Shown in pieces: positions 8,577-17,426 of a stretch of 64,000 nt of DNA (positions are counted from its first letter, which is position 1; every line of letters starts with the position of its first letter). The notes beneath the pieces are model-generated. The model made no database searches and was not told where the DNA came from. It saw nothing but the letters and a program-made list of their open reading frames with translations. The DNA is from Blautia caecimuris. GTDB taxonomy: Bacteria; Bacillota; Clostridia; Lachnospirales; Lachnospiraceae. The translations under genes and the position numbers were made by a program. The stretch spans positions 1 to 64,000 of the forward strand of contig NZ_JANJZT010000009.1 in NCBI RefSeq assembly GCF_024622975.1, in the 5' to 3' direction.

Positions 8577-8942
8577 TATCTTTCTCCTTTTGCGTTGGGA
8601 AATACTGCTGCCGCATTTTTCCACAAAATATTATACTACGATCTTTAAACTCTATGTTTGCATCATTCGCCTCGTTAAGTGACCGGGTATTAGGAATTTT
8701 GCATATATATGACAAAACGCCTCGCAGAATATTACCGTATAAACAGTAACTATTCTATCTCCGAACTCACTCTGTATCTTCGTCCCGGCTTCATTAAGCG
8801 TTCATATTATATCATGTTTTTCGGGCTTCAATGTGATTCTTAATAATTCTTCAGATTTATGCAACAGGTTTCTTAAGATATAAAATGTATATTTTCGTTA
8901 TCATTTTATATACTCTACTTCATTTGAAAGGAGCCCGCTTTT
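8577..8942. promoter_or_regulatory. Divergent intergenic region with TTCTTAAT repeats (candidate operator for yfhO-like gene)
   Basis: There is no gene in these 366 bases. TTCTTAAT starts at 8837, TTCTTCAG at 8847 and TTCTTAAG at 8870, giving 10-bp and 23-bp steps. The same two step sizes occur, in the same order along transcription, ahead of operon 1. The segment 8837-8851 is identical to the 15-mer at 3696-3710. A TATAAA-like -10 follows at about 8879. At 8731-8750 there is also a weak, shortened match to the TTACCGGGA repeat family. Control by the adjacent regulator is inferred. Confidence 0.55.
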
Positions 8943-11585
8943 ATGGAACATCTTATTAACCGGAAGTCCACTTCCTTCTCCCATCCCCGGAAAAATACTC
9001 AGGTCTTTTTCCCTGTTACTGCACTGCATTTTATTTTTCTTACCGCGGCAGTACTTATATTTGTGTATTTTTCCGTTCCGGAAGGAAAGCTTTTCGGCTC
9101 AGAAACAGACTGGTACTGCCAGCATGTAACGCTTGTGGATACTATGCGCAGACAGTTTTATGCAACAGGAGATCTGTTTCCGGACTGGATTTCTCTTGGA
9201 AGCGGGACAAATTTTTATGCACTTTCCTACTACGGATTTCTGCGCCCGGACGTTCTGGTCAGTTATCTTCTTCCTTCTGTTCCTGTGGAAACTGTAATTC
9301 AGTTTTATGCGGTAACAGAAATGGCTGCCGGCGCCTGCCTTCTTTACTGGTGGCTTTTTCATAAATCCCTGGACAGGCTTTATTGTCTTACCGGAGGATT
9401 TCTTTATCTCACAGCCGGCTGTATGTTCCAGGCTCACAGGCAGATCATGTTTGTAAACTATCTTCCGTTTCTGATTCTTGCCCTTATATACACAGACAGA
9501 CTGTCCGAAATTCATACCGGAGTTTACGCAAAAACATTCCCCCTTCATCCCGGACTTGCTGTAAGCTTTTTTATGATATCTGTTCACAGTTTTTATTTTC
9601 TGCCCTCCTGCCTTGTCTGCTGTTCCCTGTATCTTCTCTGTACAGGCAAAAACAGACTGCACACATGGAAAATCTGGCTGATTTCTGTTATTACAGGTCT
9701 TTGTCTTGCAGCTGTCCACCTTCTTCCTACAGCGCTTGTGATCCTGGAAAATAAAAAAGACGTACAGCCCGCTTCTCTGTGGCAGATCTTTACAGTAAAT
9801 CCCTCCATGAATACTTTACTTTACAGCTCCTACGGCTGTGGACTCACCCTTCTGGTCCTTTACTGTGTAATGTTATCTCTGGGCTGCAGCAAAACAAAAA
9901 AACTGGCCTTTGCGCTTCTTATCCTGTGTTTCAGTCAGCTTTGCTGCTGGCTTCTGAACGGAACCCTTTATCTTCGCCCCAAAGCTCTTATTCCCTTTCT
10001 TCCACTGTTTCTGCTGCTTACAGCCCGTACTCTCAGTCTTCTTCAGCAGAAAAAGCTGAAACACCGCTTTCTGCCGGCAGCCTTTTGTGCCATACCTGCA
10101 CTGGTTCAAATATTTTTTCTTCATCATCCACAGCGGAAGCTGATCCTGGCAGATATACTTGTGCTGCTTTTTTATTCACTGTTGCCGAAATCAGAAATTG
10201 TTTTAAAGAAAAAATTTCATTTCAGAGAAAAAAACAGCTCTTCCAAAACAGGAGTATCCTCTTCCCTTTTACAGGCTTATCCCGCAAAAAACCACATAGT
10301 CTGCGTCTTTCTCTGTATTATACCTGCTCTTTTATTTGTCAGCACTGCCAAAACAGAAAAATTCGCTGCTTCCTCTGTAAAATCCAGAGAAATCTTTACC
10401 CGTCAGGAACTGAAGGAGGTCTGTTCCGAACCCGGAAACGCTGTAGATATTTTTACTGCCCCCATGACAAACAGCAACTACGCTCCTTTGGAAAACCAAC
10501 GCCGTACAACCATGTATTCTTCTGTTTCCAACACCGCCTACAACCATCTGTTTTATGACATTCTGAAAATGCCGGTCAGCACCAGAAACCGTGTTTCCAT
10601 GAACGCTGCTCCCAATCCGTTTCAGGAATATCTGATGGGCATCCGATATATACAGACCACTGAAAACCGGCTTCCTGCAGGATATGTCCCCCGCCTCCAA
10701 AAGGGAAATATGGTTCTGGCAGAAAATCCCAATGTACTGCCCGTTGCTTACGGAACCTCAGCTCTTATGAGTGAAGCAGATTATGATACGCTTGATTACC
10801 CTTATAATCTGGATACCCTTACCAACCGGACCATTGTTCCGGAAACTGCCGGCACCGGGAAATCAGACTATACTTCTCAGATAAAAGAATATACTCTTCC
10901 ACAGGATTTTATGAAACGTTCCTCAGAATACCTGGCAGAAACCGTATCCCGCAGTCTCCCTTCTGTCCTGAAAGATCAGATTCTGCTTCTGTCTTTTGAT
11001 GTGGACTATGAGGGAACCAGGGATATTGACATAACCATTAACGGCATCCGAAACAGGCTTTCCGGTTCCTCCGCCCCTTATCCCAACCAGAATCACACGT
11101 TCACCTATATGCTTTCTGCCAATACACCTTTAAAAACTCTCGAGATTGCTTTCTCAGAGGGAAATTATAAAATAAACAATCTCCGCGGATTCACTTTGCC
11201 GATTTCCGCTATTGCTCATCCTGATATCACGCCATTTACGCCCTGCTCAGAAAACGAAAAGGCGCTTCTCCAGGGCAGTATTACCATGAAGGAGGACGGA
11301 TACTTTGTAACCTCCTTTGCCTTTTCCAACGGATATGAGATTCTGGTAGACGGACGCCCTGCAGATCCGGTTATGGTAAACAAAGGATTTGTAGGTTTTC
11401 CCATAAAAAAAGGGACGCATGAAATTCTTGTTACTTTCCATGCGCCCGGTAAACGGATCGGTATTCTGTTCAGTTTTGCTGCCGCAGTTCTTCTTCTGAC
11501 AAAGTTATCTACATCTCTTTTGTCATCAGCACTGCGTTTTCCACAGGATTCTCATAATAATTCCTGCGAAGTCCGTCCTCTTTAA
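8943..11585 (+). CDS. YfhO-family polytopic membrane protein (probable cell-envelope glycosylation factor)
   Basis: This 880-residue membrane protein begins with one transmembrane helix and then the family hallmark segment (GSETDWYCQH, then TGDLFPDW, LGSGTNFYALSYYG). About ten further helices follow, then a large extracytoplasmic region (about residues 470-840) and a last helix near the C-terminus. YfhO of Gram-positives is a GT-C-like enzyme that helps glycosylate lipoteichoic or related polymers. The start ATG has AAAGGAG. The last 25 or so codons are antisense to the 3' end of rimI (77-bp convergent overlap), so the C-terminal tail is probably not conserved. Repeats upstream suggest control by two-component system 2. 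Confidence 0.82.
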   Translation: MEHLINRKSTSFSHPRKNTQVFFPVTALHFIFLTAAVLIFVYFSVPEGKLFGSETDWYCQHVTLVDTMRRQFYATGDLFPDWISLGSGTNFYALSYYGFLRPDVLVSYLLPSVPVETVIQFYAVTEMAAGACLLYWWLFHKSLDRLYCLTGGFLYLTAGCMFQAHRQIMFVNYLPFLILALIYTDRLSEIHTGVYAKTFPLHPGLAVSFFMISVHSFYFLPSCLVCCSLYLLCTGKNRLHTWKIWLISVITGLCLAAVHLLPTALVILENKKDVQPASLWQIFTVNPSMNTLLYSSYGCGLTLLVLYCVMLSLGCSKTKKLAFALLILCFSQLCCWLLNGTLYLRPKALIPFLPLFLLLTARTLSLLQQKKLKHRFLPAAFCAIPALVQIFFLHHPQRKLILADILVLLFYSLLPKSEIVLKKKFHFREKNSSSKTGVSSSLLQAYPAKNHIVCVFLCIIPALLFVSTAKTEKFAASSVKSREIFTRQELKEVCSEPGNAVDIFTAPMTNSNYAPLENQRRTTMYSSVSNTAYNHLFYDILKMPVSTRNRVSMNAAPNPFQEYLMGIRYIQTTENRLPAGYVPRLQKGNMVLAENPNVLPVAYGTSALMSEADYDTLDYPYNLDTLTNRTIVPETAGTGKSDYTSQIKEYTLPQDFMKRSSEYLAETVSRSLPSVLKDQILLLSFDVDYEGTRDIDITINGIRNRLSGSSAPYPNQNHTFTYMLSANTPLKTLEIAFSEGNYKINNLRGFTLPISAIAHPDITPFTPCSENEKALLQGSITMKEDGYFVTSFAFSNGYEILVDGRPADPVMVNKGFVGFPIKKGTHEILVTFHAPGKRIGILFSFAAAVLLLTKLSTSLLSSALRFPQDSHNNSCEVRPL

Positions 11586-11943
11586 ATCCAAGTCTCTGAT
11601 AAAGCCGTCTGGCGGTTTCGTTTCCCTGGCGGACCTCCAGATGGACAAGCTTTATCCCCTGCATTTCCGCCATGCGGAGCATACTGTCCACAAGAAACTG
11701 TCCAATTCCCTCTTTCTGACGGTCCGAGCGTACTGCTACATTCAGGATATCTCCCTCATCCAGCACAGTCATCATACTGCAGTAGCCAAGAATACGCTCT
11801 TTTTCCTCCACCACAAAAAACATGGTGTCTTTTTTCATCAGATAAGTAAGAAAGCCTTCTTTTGTCCACGGTACAGAAAAAAGGTTCTGTTCGATATCCA
11901 CAACCTGCTCCAGATCTTCCACAAGCATTTCACGAAATGTCAT
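11509..11943 (-). CDS. rimI: Ribosomal-protein-S18-alanine N-acetyltransferase (RimI-like)
   Basis: This is a GNAT-fold acetyltransferase of 144 residues. It shows the acetyl-CoA loop region (RSDRQKEGIGQFLVDSML), the LEVRQGNETARRLYQRLGF motif typical of RimI, and RRNYYENPVENAVLM. RimI acetylates the N-terminal alanine of S18; in Firmicutes it is usually encoded beside tsaB, as here (overlapping start and stop, ATGA type). The 3' end overlaps the convergent yfhO-like gene by 77 bp, with no room for a terminator. Confidence 0.92.
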   Translation of the reverse strand: MTFREMLVEDLEQVVDIEQNLFSVPWTKEGFLTYLMKKDTMFFVVEEKERILGYCSMMTVLDEGDILNVAVRSDRQKEGIGQFLVDSMLRMAEMQGIKLVHLEVRQGNETARRLYQRLGFKEDGLRRNYYENPVENAVLMTKEM

Positions 11944-12665
11944 TGTGCAGCCTCCTGATCTTTCGCTTTTTCCCGTTCTGCCCGCTCTCTTTCCGCCTGA
12001 GAAACGCGAAGGTAGTCCGGCACATGCTCCTCTGCGGTTCCATATTTTCCTTCTTCGTAATATACAAGGCCCAGAGATGCCACTGCTGCCGCCCTCTGTC
12101 TGTTTACATGAGCCGGAGCAAAGCTGAAAGCTGCCTGAAGCTTTTCCTGGATCAGTTTTCTGAATACAGGCACACCATCCCCCAAAAAGGTAACTCTTTC
12201 CCCATACTGTTCAAGCTTTGCAAGAAGCTCCTCAATGGGAACCGCCATCTGATCCTCCACTGTCTGAAGTCTGTGGTCTTTAAAACGATAAATCCCTGTA
12301 TATACCTGGTTTCTTCTGGCATCCATGATCGGACAGATCAGGCCTTGTGTGTCATAAAGATTATAAGCCAGAGCTTCTACCGTAGGCACACTGATCAATG
12401 GCTTTTTAAGGGCAAGCCCCAGCCCTTTTGCAGTAGCAGAGCCAATACGAAGCCCGGTAAAAGAGCCCGGACCGCCGGCAACAGCAATAGCGTCAACCGT
12501 ATCCAGGTCAAGCTCTGTCATCTTTGCCACCTCATCCAGCATGGGAAGCAGAGTCTGAGAATGTGTTTTTTTATAATTCACTGTATATTCTGCAGTCAGA
12601 ATTTCGTCTTCAACAACAGCTACGGAAGCTACGATTCCCGAACTGTCCAAACCTAAAATTTTCAT
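11940..12665 (-). CDS. tsaB: tRNA threonylcarbamoyladenosine biosynthesis protein TsaB
   Basis: TsaB is an inactive paralogue of TsaD and its dimerisation partner in t6A synthesis. It shows LGLDSSG at the N-terminus, THSQTLLPML and AGGPGSFTGLRIG, all standard for TsaB. Length 241 residues is normal; the C-terminal 20 residues are very charged (Arg/Glu-rich) and vary in the family. It starts 3 bp after tsaE with AGGAGG upstream and runs into rimI. Confidence 0.95.
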   Translation of the reverse strand: MKILGLDSSGIVASVAVVEDEILTAEYTVNYKKTHSQTLLPMLDEVAKMTELDLDTVDAIAVAGGPGSFTGLRIGSATAKGLGLALKKPLISVPTVEALAYNLYDTQGLICPIMDARRNQVYTGIYRFKDHRLQTVEDQMAVPIEELLAKLEQYGERVTFLGDGVPVFRKLIQEKLQAAFSFAPAHVNRQRAAAVASLGLVYYEEGKYGTAEEHVPDYLRVSQAERERAEREKAKDQEAAQ

Positions 12666-12668
12666 ATT

Positions 12669-13097
12669 TTATTCAACCTCCTGTACAGTGATCCTGCGGT
12701 AATCAAATCCCTGTGTCAGATCCTTTTCTATGGTGATCTCAATCCGTTTTTCCGGAAGGATGTCTCTGATCAGCTCCGCCCACTCAATCAGACAGATTCC
12801 CTCTCCGAAAAAATAATCGTCGTAACCGATCTCTTCCATTTCTTCAATATCACCGATACGGTACACATCAAAATGATAAAAAGGCAGACGGCCTTCCTCA
12901 TAGACCTGCACGATCGTAAATGTAGGACTGCTGACAGGCTCTGTGATGCCAAGCCCCGCTGCCACTCCCTGGGTAAAAACAGTCTTTCCCACACCGAGAT
13001 CTCCGTTCAGGGTATATACCTGTCCCGGCTTTGCTGCTTCACCGATTTTTTTTCCTAATTCAAACGTCTCCTCCGGACTTCTGGTTTCTATTATCAT
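12669..13097 (-). CDS. tsaE: tRNA threonylcarbamoyladenosine biosynthesis ATPase TsaE
   Basis: TsaE is the small P-loop ATPase that resets the TsaB-TsaD complex. Walker A is GDLGVGKT; SSPTFT and YHFDVYRI and the LIEWAE segment are family hallmarks. Length 142 residues is typical. First gene of tsaE-tsaB-rimI; tsaD lies 6.4 kb downstream beyond the second two-component module and the yfhO-like gene. Confidence 0.95.
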   Translation of the reverse strand: MIIETRSPEETFELGKKIGEAAKPGQVYTLNGDLGVGKTVFTQGVAAGLGITEPVSSPTFTIVQVYEEGRLPFYHFDVYRIGDIEEMEEIGYDDYFFGEGICLIEWAELIRDILPEKRIEITIEKDLTQGFDYRRITVQEVE

Positions 13098-13290
13098 GGC
13101 TCCGCCTTCCCAAACAAATTCCGGCTACTGATCACTTCGTTCCCGGCGGCTTTCATGCCGGATAAACAATTATCACCTGACTGATTCAGCAGTTCCGGTC
13201 TTTTACTTATTTCTTGCAGAATTGTTCTTTGCATATTATAATAGAGCAAACAGAGAAAAACAATACTTTTCGCAAAAGGAGAATAAAACT

Positions 13291-13809
13291 ATGGCAAATC
13301 CAGTTGTAACAATCACCATGGAAAACGGTGATGTAATGAAAGCAGAGCTTTATCCGGAGGTTGCTCCCAATACGGTAAATAACTTTATCAGTCTTGTAAA
13401 AAAAGGATTTTATGACGATCTGATCTTCCACCGTGTCATCAACGGCTTCATGATCCAGGGCGGCTGCCCGGACGGAACCGGCATGGGCGGTCCGGGATAC
13501 AGCATTAAAGGCGAATTCGCTCAGAACGGCGTTGCAAACGACCTTGCACACACTCCCGGTGTTCTTTCCATGGCAAGAGCCATGCATCCAAACTCCGGCG
13601 GAAGCCAGTTCTTTATCATGCACAAGGCTGCTCCTCATCTTGATGGAAGCTACGCTGCCTTCGGCAAGATCACAGAGGGTATGGATGTTGTAAACCGCAT
13701 TGCGGAAGAGGATACTGACTACAGTGACAGACCCCTTGACGATCAGGTAATGAAAACAGTAACTGTGGAAACCTTTGGTGTGGATTATCCGGAACCGGAG
13801 AAATGCTGA
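13291..13809 (+). CDS. Cyclophilin-type peptidyl-prolyl cis-trans isomerase
   Basis: This is a cytoplasmic cyclophilin of 172 residues. It shows the cyclophilin core: FHRVINGFMIQGG (Arg and Phe of the active site), MARAMHPNSGGSQFFI and LDGSYAAFGKI. No signal peptide is visible, so it likely acts in the cytosol. The start ATG 13291 has AAAAGGAG eight bases upstream; 23 more codons in frame upstream lack conservation. It is a single-gene unit, ended by the hairpin at 13884. Confidence 0.95.
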   Translation: MANPVVTITMENGDVMKAELYPEVAPNTVNNFISLVKKGFYDDLIFHRVINGFMIQGGCPDGTGMGGPGYSIKGEFAQNGVANDLAHTPGVLSMARAMHPNSGGSQFFIMHKAAPHLDGSYAAFGKITEGMDVVNRIAEEDTDYSDRPLDDQVMKTVTVETFGVDYPEPEKC

Positions 13810-13883
13810 TTCAGTTTTCGGGAATAGTATGTAATAAAATCGTACTGAAAAAAGATTCACTGAATGGCTGACAGACAGCCTGT

Positions 13884-13923
13884 AACCAGAGAATAGCTGA
13901 AAAAGTTATTCTCTGGTTTTTTC
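13884..13923 (+). terminator. Rho-independent terminator of the cyclophilin gene
   Basis: A 12-bp perfect stem AACCAGAGAATA/TATTCTCTGGTT (13884-13895 with 13907-13918) is followed by a T-run. Confidence 0.85.
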
Positions 13924-13967
13924 TTACCCGTCAGATGATATTCATACAGTCAGAAACAGCGCTGCTG

Positions 13968-14624
13968 TCATTCCTCAAAGGTCAGCACTTCCCCATCCAG
14001 AACTGCAAAATACATTTCTCTGTCTTTTTCCATTTTTGCTCTTCCGTTTGTGCTTTCCGTAATGGCTTTCTGTACCTCATCCACATCCTGAAACGGAATC
14101 AGAAGCTCCAGGATTACCCGGTCTGTATATTCGCTGTTCAGAACAGGCAGGCTCCTCTCGCCTGCAATATACTGAAGCTTTCCCACTCCTGTATAATCCG
14201 TGGTTACTCTGAGACAGATTCCTTTTTTCTTCTCAATAATACGGCTGGCTGCAAGACCTTCCTGAACCGCCCTGGAATAAGCCCGGACAAGTCCTCCTGT
14301 TCCCAGCAGAACTCCCCCGAAATATCTTGTTACAACCACTGCCACATTATAAATATCTTCTCCCAGGATCACATCCAGCATAGGACGTCCTGCCGTTCCG
14401 GAGGGCTCCCCGTCGTCGCTGCATCTGGTATATTCCCTGTTTGATCCCACCGAATACACAAAGCAGTTATGCCTTGCATCCCAGTATTTTTTTTTCATTT
14501 CTTCCAGAAATGCCAGGGCTTCCTCCTCAGTTTTTACCGGGCGCACAGTTGCTATAAATCTGGACTTTTTTTCTGTGATCTCTCCACAGCCGCCCTCTAA
14601 TATGGTTTTATAGGTTTCCAGCAT
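13968..14624 (-). CDS. YigZ/IMPACT family protein
   Basis: This 218-residue protein has the N-terminal UPF0029/IMPACT fold with KKSRFIA, DARHNC, DDGEPSGTAGRPML and VVTRYFGG-LLGTGGL-RAY, all strong family signatures, and a smaller C-terminal DUF1949-like domain. Bacterial members are of uncertain role; eukaryotic IMPACT binds Gcn1 and ribosomes. The start ATG 14624 has CAGGAG upstream. It lies 44 bp after the YARHG protein gene and may be read with it. Confidence 0.9.
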   Translation of the reverse strand: MLETYKTILEGGCGEITEKKSRFIATVRPVKTEEEALAFLEEMKKKYWDARHNCFVYSVGSNREYTRCSDDGEPSGTAGRPMLDVILGEDIYNVAVVVTRYFGGVLLGTGGLVRAYSRAVQEGLAASRIIEKKKGICLRVTTDYTGVGKLQYIAGERSLPVLNSEYTDRVILELLIPFQDVDEVQKAITESTNGRAKMEKDREMYFAVLDGEVLTFEE

Positions 14625-14668
14625 AAATCTTTTCTCCTGTTTTATATTTACTGTCTTATTTTCTGTGT

Positions 14669-16105
14669 TCAGGATTTCTGTTTTTCCACAGCCTTGATCT
14701 GATCCAGATTATACTTTTCTGTTTCGCTGAGAACAGAATCCTCTATTTTGTCAAACTCTTCCGGCGAATACTGAGGAACATACCATTCTTTGCTGTCAAA
14801 ATACTGCTGCAGCTCCGGAGTTTTAAATCTCCGTCCATGTCTGGCATAGATCTCATTTCTCGCCCGTGAAAGCTGCTCACTTGTCAGTCCTGCAAGCTGC
14901 TCCTGAGTTACTTTTTTCTGAGAACTGTCCGGTAAAATGTAGTCTGCCGCTGCATCCGTTCCCTGATCTTCCTGAGGCTGTGAAGATGAGCTTATATCAA
15001 GTGTGGTTTTTGTCTCCTGAACTGTCTGGATAATATTTGAATAATCTCCATAATTCACTCTATATGTGATTTTTGAAGCCTGCCATGCCTCTTCTTCTGC
15101 TTTCCACTGATCTTCGTCAACTATATTTCCATTGATGCTGTATGTAAGTCCTCCGTTGCCTGCCTGTTTTTTTGCCTCGCGCACTATTCCAAATTTCCCC
15201 TCAGCATAACCATGATAATCATTGACCGCACCATCATCAGCCATTCCCGTGAGCAGATATCTTTCGTTATTATATTCTGTCAGCGTCAATGTCTGAATAC
15301 CGCCATTTGTCAGATACAGTTCACCTGAATCCAGCATATTAATTGATGACGTTCCAGAAGCTATTTCCTCTCCCCACACTTCAAATGTATAATGGCCTGA
15401 AAATGTATTCTGTACCTCATCCTGATAAACCAGAAGCAGCTCATCTGATCCATTCTGATCAAAATCCACCAGTTTCATAAAGCACAGACCACCCAGAATA
15501 TACTGCCCATCTCCCCGGTCAGTTTCCTGAATTGCTCCATATCTTTCTTCATATTCTACAATCAATTTCCTGTATTGTTCATAGATGTTCACCTGAGCGC
15601 TTCCAGTATCTTCAGCTTCACTCTCCTGTGACACATCTTCTTTTTCCCCATCCGTCAGAGTAACCGTCTGCGTTTCTTCCTCATACTGCCATTTCATTCC
15701 AAATATTTTTGCAAATTCTTCAAAGGAAATCATTAGTTTTCCATCCGCAAACGATGCAGGAATCTGCATTTCGCAGGTTTCTCGCTGTTCTGGATCCTGT
15801 TCAGGTGCCACCTGGATCTCTGACTGATCTTTTTTTACAAACATAATTTTTCCCTGATACTGAATTGCGTAAGCATCCTGATTATTATAATAAAATCCTG
15901 CCCCAAGTTTCTCTGCCAGATCTGCCACGGAAACCAGAATTACCTGGTTCTGAGTTATCAGCGCATCCTCCGGCAGTTCCAGATGTTCCTGGTTATACAA
16001 AACAGTAAGCGATGAATCTGCTTTTGGCGTTGCTGTCATACACGGCAAAAAAGCCATGCTTATAGCACTGATAAGTACAAGCACTGTTTTTATTTTTCTC
16101 TTCAT
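14669..16105 (-). CDS. Secreted protein with copper amine oxidase-like N-domain and C-terminal YARHG domain
   Basis: It has a Lys/Arg-rich start and a hydrophobic signal peptide (about residues 1-30). A region resembling the copper amine oxidase N-terminal repeat follows (about 35-160; QVILVSVADLAEKLGA, then KLMISFEEFAKIFGM and VTLTDG). An unassigned middle of about 220 residues contains DFDQNGSDELLLVY, like a VCBS/FG-GAP-style calcium loop. The C-terminus is a YARHG domain (about 405-475; ARNEIYARHGRRF). These are wall-associated or extracellular modules of Clostridia; the exact job is unknown. The start is ATG 16105 with GGAAGGTGA upstream. The gene may share its transcript with YigZ downstream. 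Confidence 0.8.
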   Translation of the reverse strand: MKRKIKTVLVLISAISMAFLPCMTATPKADSSLTVLYNQEHLELPEDALITQNQVILVSVADLAEKLGAGFYYNNQDAYAIQYQGKIMFVKKDQSEIQVAPEQDPEQRETCEMQIPASFADGKLMISFEEFAKIFGMKWQYEEETQTVTLTDGEKEDVSQESEAEDTGSAQVNIYEQYRKLIVEYEERYGAIQETDRGDGQYILGGLCFMKLVDFDQNGSDELLLVYQDEVQNTFSGHYTFEVWGEEIASGTSSINMLDSGELYLTNGGIQTLTLTEYNNERYLLTGMADDGAVNDYHGYAEGKFGIVREAKKQAGNGGLTYSINGNIVDEDQWKAEEEAWQASKITYRVNYGDYSNIIQTVQETKTTLDISSSSQPQEDQGTDAAADYILPDSSQKKVTQEQLAGLTSEQLSRARNEIYARHGRRFKTPELQQYFDSKEWYVPQYSPEEFDKIEDSVLSETEKYNLDQIKAVEKQKS

Positions 16106-16273
16106 ATCGTTCACCTTCCACACTCTTTAAATTTTCCACCCTGAATACTCTGTTTATTTATGCACCGTTTCATTATACCAAGGTCACTCAATCCGGCATT
16201 CTCATTACCGATCTTTGTTGAATATCCAGGCAGATACTCTCAACTAAATTCATCCCGAATCCGCAAAGTATTC

Positions 16274-17176
16274 CTACTGTGCCGCATAAGTCCATACCTG
16301 AAGTACCTGAGGCGCCACCGTATTGTAATCCCATTTCTTTCTGCTGTTGGCTTTGCTGAAAGGATCGTTAATTGTAAGCATTCCGTCAGAAATCCCCCTG
16401 ATCACAATAAAATGACCCTCATCGGTAAAATCCCCGGGGCCCACGGCGCAGATGATCAGCCCCCCGTTGTCCACGGTCTCTTCCATTTGGCGGAGATCCG
16501 CAGAAGGGAACTGATTAACTGTAATTCCATACTCCCTGGCGATATCCCCCATAAAAAGCCATGAGGTTCCCACCCCTTCCACATAATAACCGTCCTCCAT
16601 AGCCCGCTGCGCCAGCATATCAGGAGTAAGATTTTTATCTCCTGTCAGGCTGTACAGCACCATGGAGAGACAGGTGGGCCCGCATCCGGAAATCCCCACA
16701 TTGGACTGTCCGTAAGGCACATAGCCCCAGCGTTTGTCCCACTGGATAAAAAGCGGAACCTTTTCCGGCAGCTCTGATTCCCGGATTCCTCCGAATGCTT
16801 TTTGCTCCGTATCCGGATATGCAGCTACAAAATCCGCAATCTCAGGATTTCGCCTCAAAGCATCCAGAAAGCTTGACGGATATTTTGACGGTTCTGCAAA
16901 AATCTTCTCTTCCACGCTCAGGGGAGAAGTATCTTCTTTGTCACTTTGAGCCTGATCCGTCGTTTTCCCTTCTACGATCACTGCTGTGGGAATGACTGTC
17001 GTCTCCCTCAGCTTCCATCTATCATTTTCCCTCATCAGAAAGTTTCCGGCCGCCAGAAATACAAACAGAGAAACTGTCATAAGGATTCTTCTGTTTTTCT
17101 CCTTTATTCTGGCCTCTGTAGCCGGACTTCTGGGACGGTCAGATGCTGGATGATCTGCTGTTTTCTTTTGTTCCAC
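16274..17176 (-). CDS. Membrane-anchored C39-like cysteine peptidase
   Basis: It has a cytoplasmic charged N-terminus, one membrane segment (about residues 30-47) and an extracellular part with a Peptidase_C39_2 domain from about residue 140. The catalytic Cys lies in ISGCGPTCLSM, the His in EGHFIVI and the Asp in INDPFS. Family members are papain-like enzymes, often acting on peptides or wall-linked substrates. The start is GTG 17176 with GGGAGG seven bases upstream. There is a 150-bp gap to the YARHG gene. Confidence 0.85.
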   Translation of the reverse strand: MEQKKTADHPASDRPRSPATEARIKEKNRRILMTVSLFVFLAAGNFLMRENDRWKLRETTVIPTAVIVEGKTTDQAQSDKEDTSPLSVEEKIFAEPSKYPSSFLDALRRNPEIADFVAAYPDTEQKAFGGIRESELPEKVPLFIQWDKRWGYVPYGQSNVGISGCGPTCLSMVLYSLTGDKNLTPDMLAQRAMEDGYYVEGVGTSWLFMGDIAREYGITVNQFPSADLRQMEETVDNGGLIICAVGPGDFTDEGHFIVIRGISDGMLTINDPFSKANSRKKWDYNTVAPQVLQVWTYAAQ

Positions 17177-17262
17177 AGTATAGCCTCCCTTATCCGGTTC
17201 TTCTCTTATTTTTTCAGACCCGAAAACGGTATTTTTTTCAATTCTCTATGAGATTATATCAT

Positions 17263-17322
17263 AAAAAAGCCTCTGTACTGTAACCAATTTTACATAAAAT
17301 TACAATACAGAGACTTTTTTAT
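17263..17322. terminator. Bidirectional hairpin terminator
   Basis: An imperfect 16-bp stem (17268-17283 with 17300-17315, 14 pairs) is flanked by A-runs on the left and T-runs on the right. On the minus strand it ends the BceAB-type operon and shields the peptidase gene. Confidence 0.75.
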
Positions 17323-17426
17323 TACTATTCGCATCCCACTATCCGGCCAAATTTTTTAGCATATGTACCAGAATCCCGGGACATACAGGGCAAAATGCAA
17401 GGTTACTGCTTACACGGTATCGCTTT

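Noticed and set aside
8731-8750. Third copy of the TTACCGGGA repeat
   Set aside because: Matches only TTACCG and AACAGTAAC with a deletion between; too short to be sure, so mentioned only as a possible relic.
9779-10558. Alternative-frame ORF (259 codons) inside the yfhO-like gene
   Set aside because: Ser/Tyr/Cys-rich composition typical of a shifted frame; the main frame is continuous across it.
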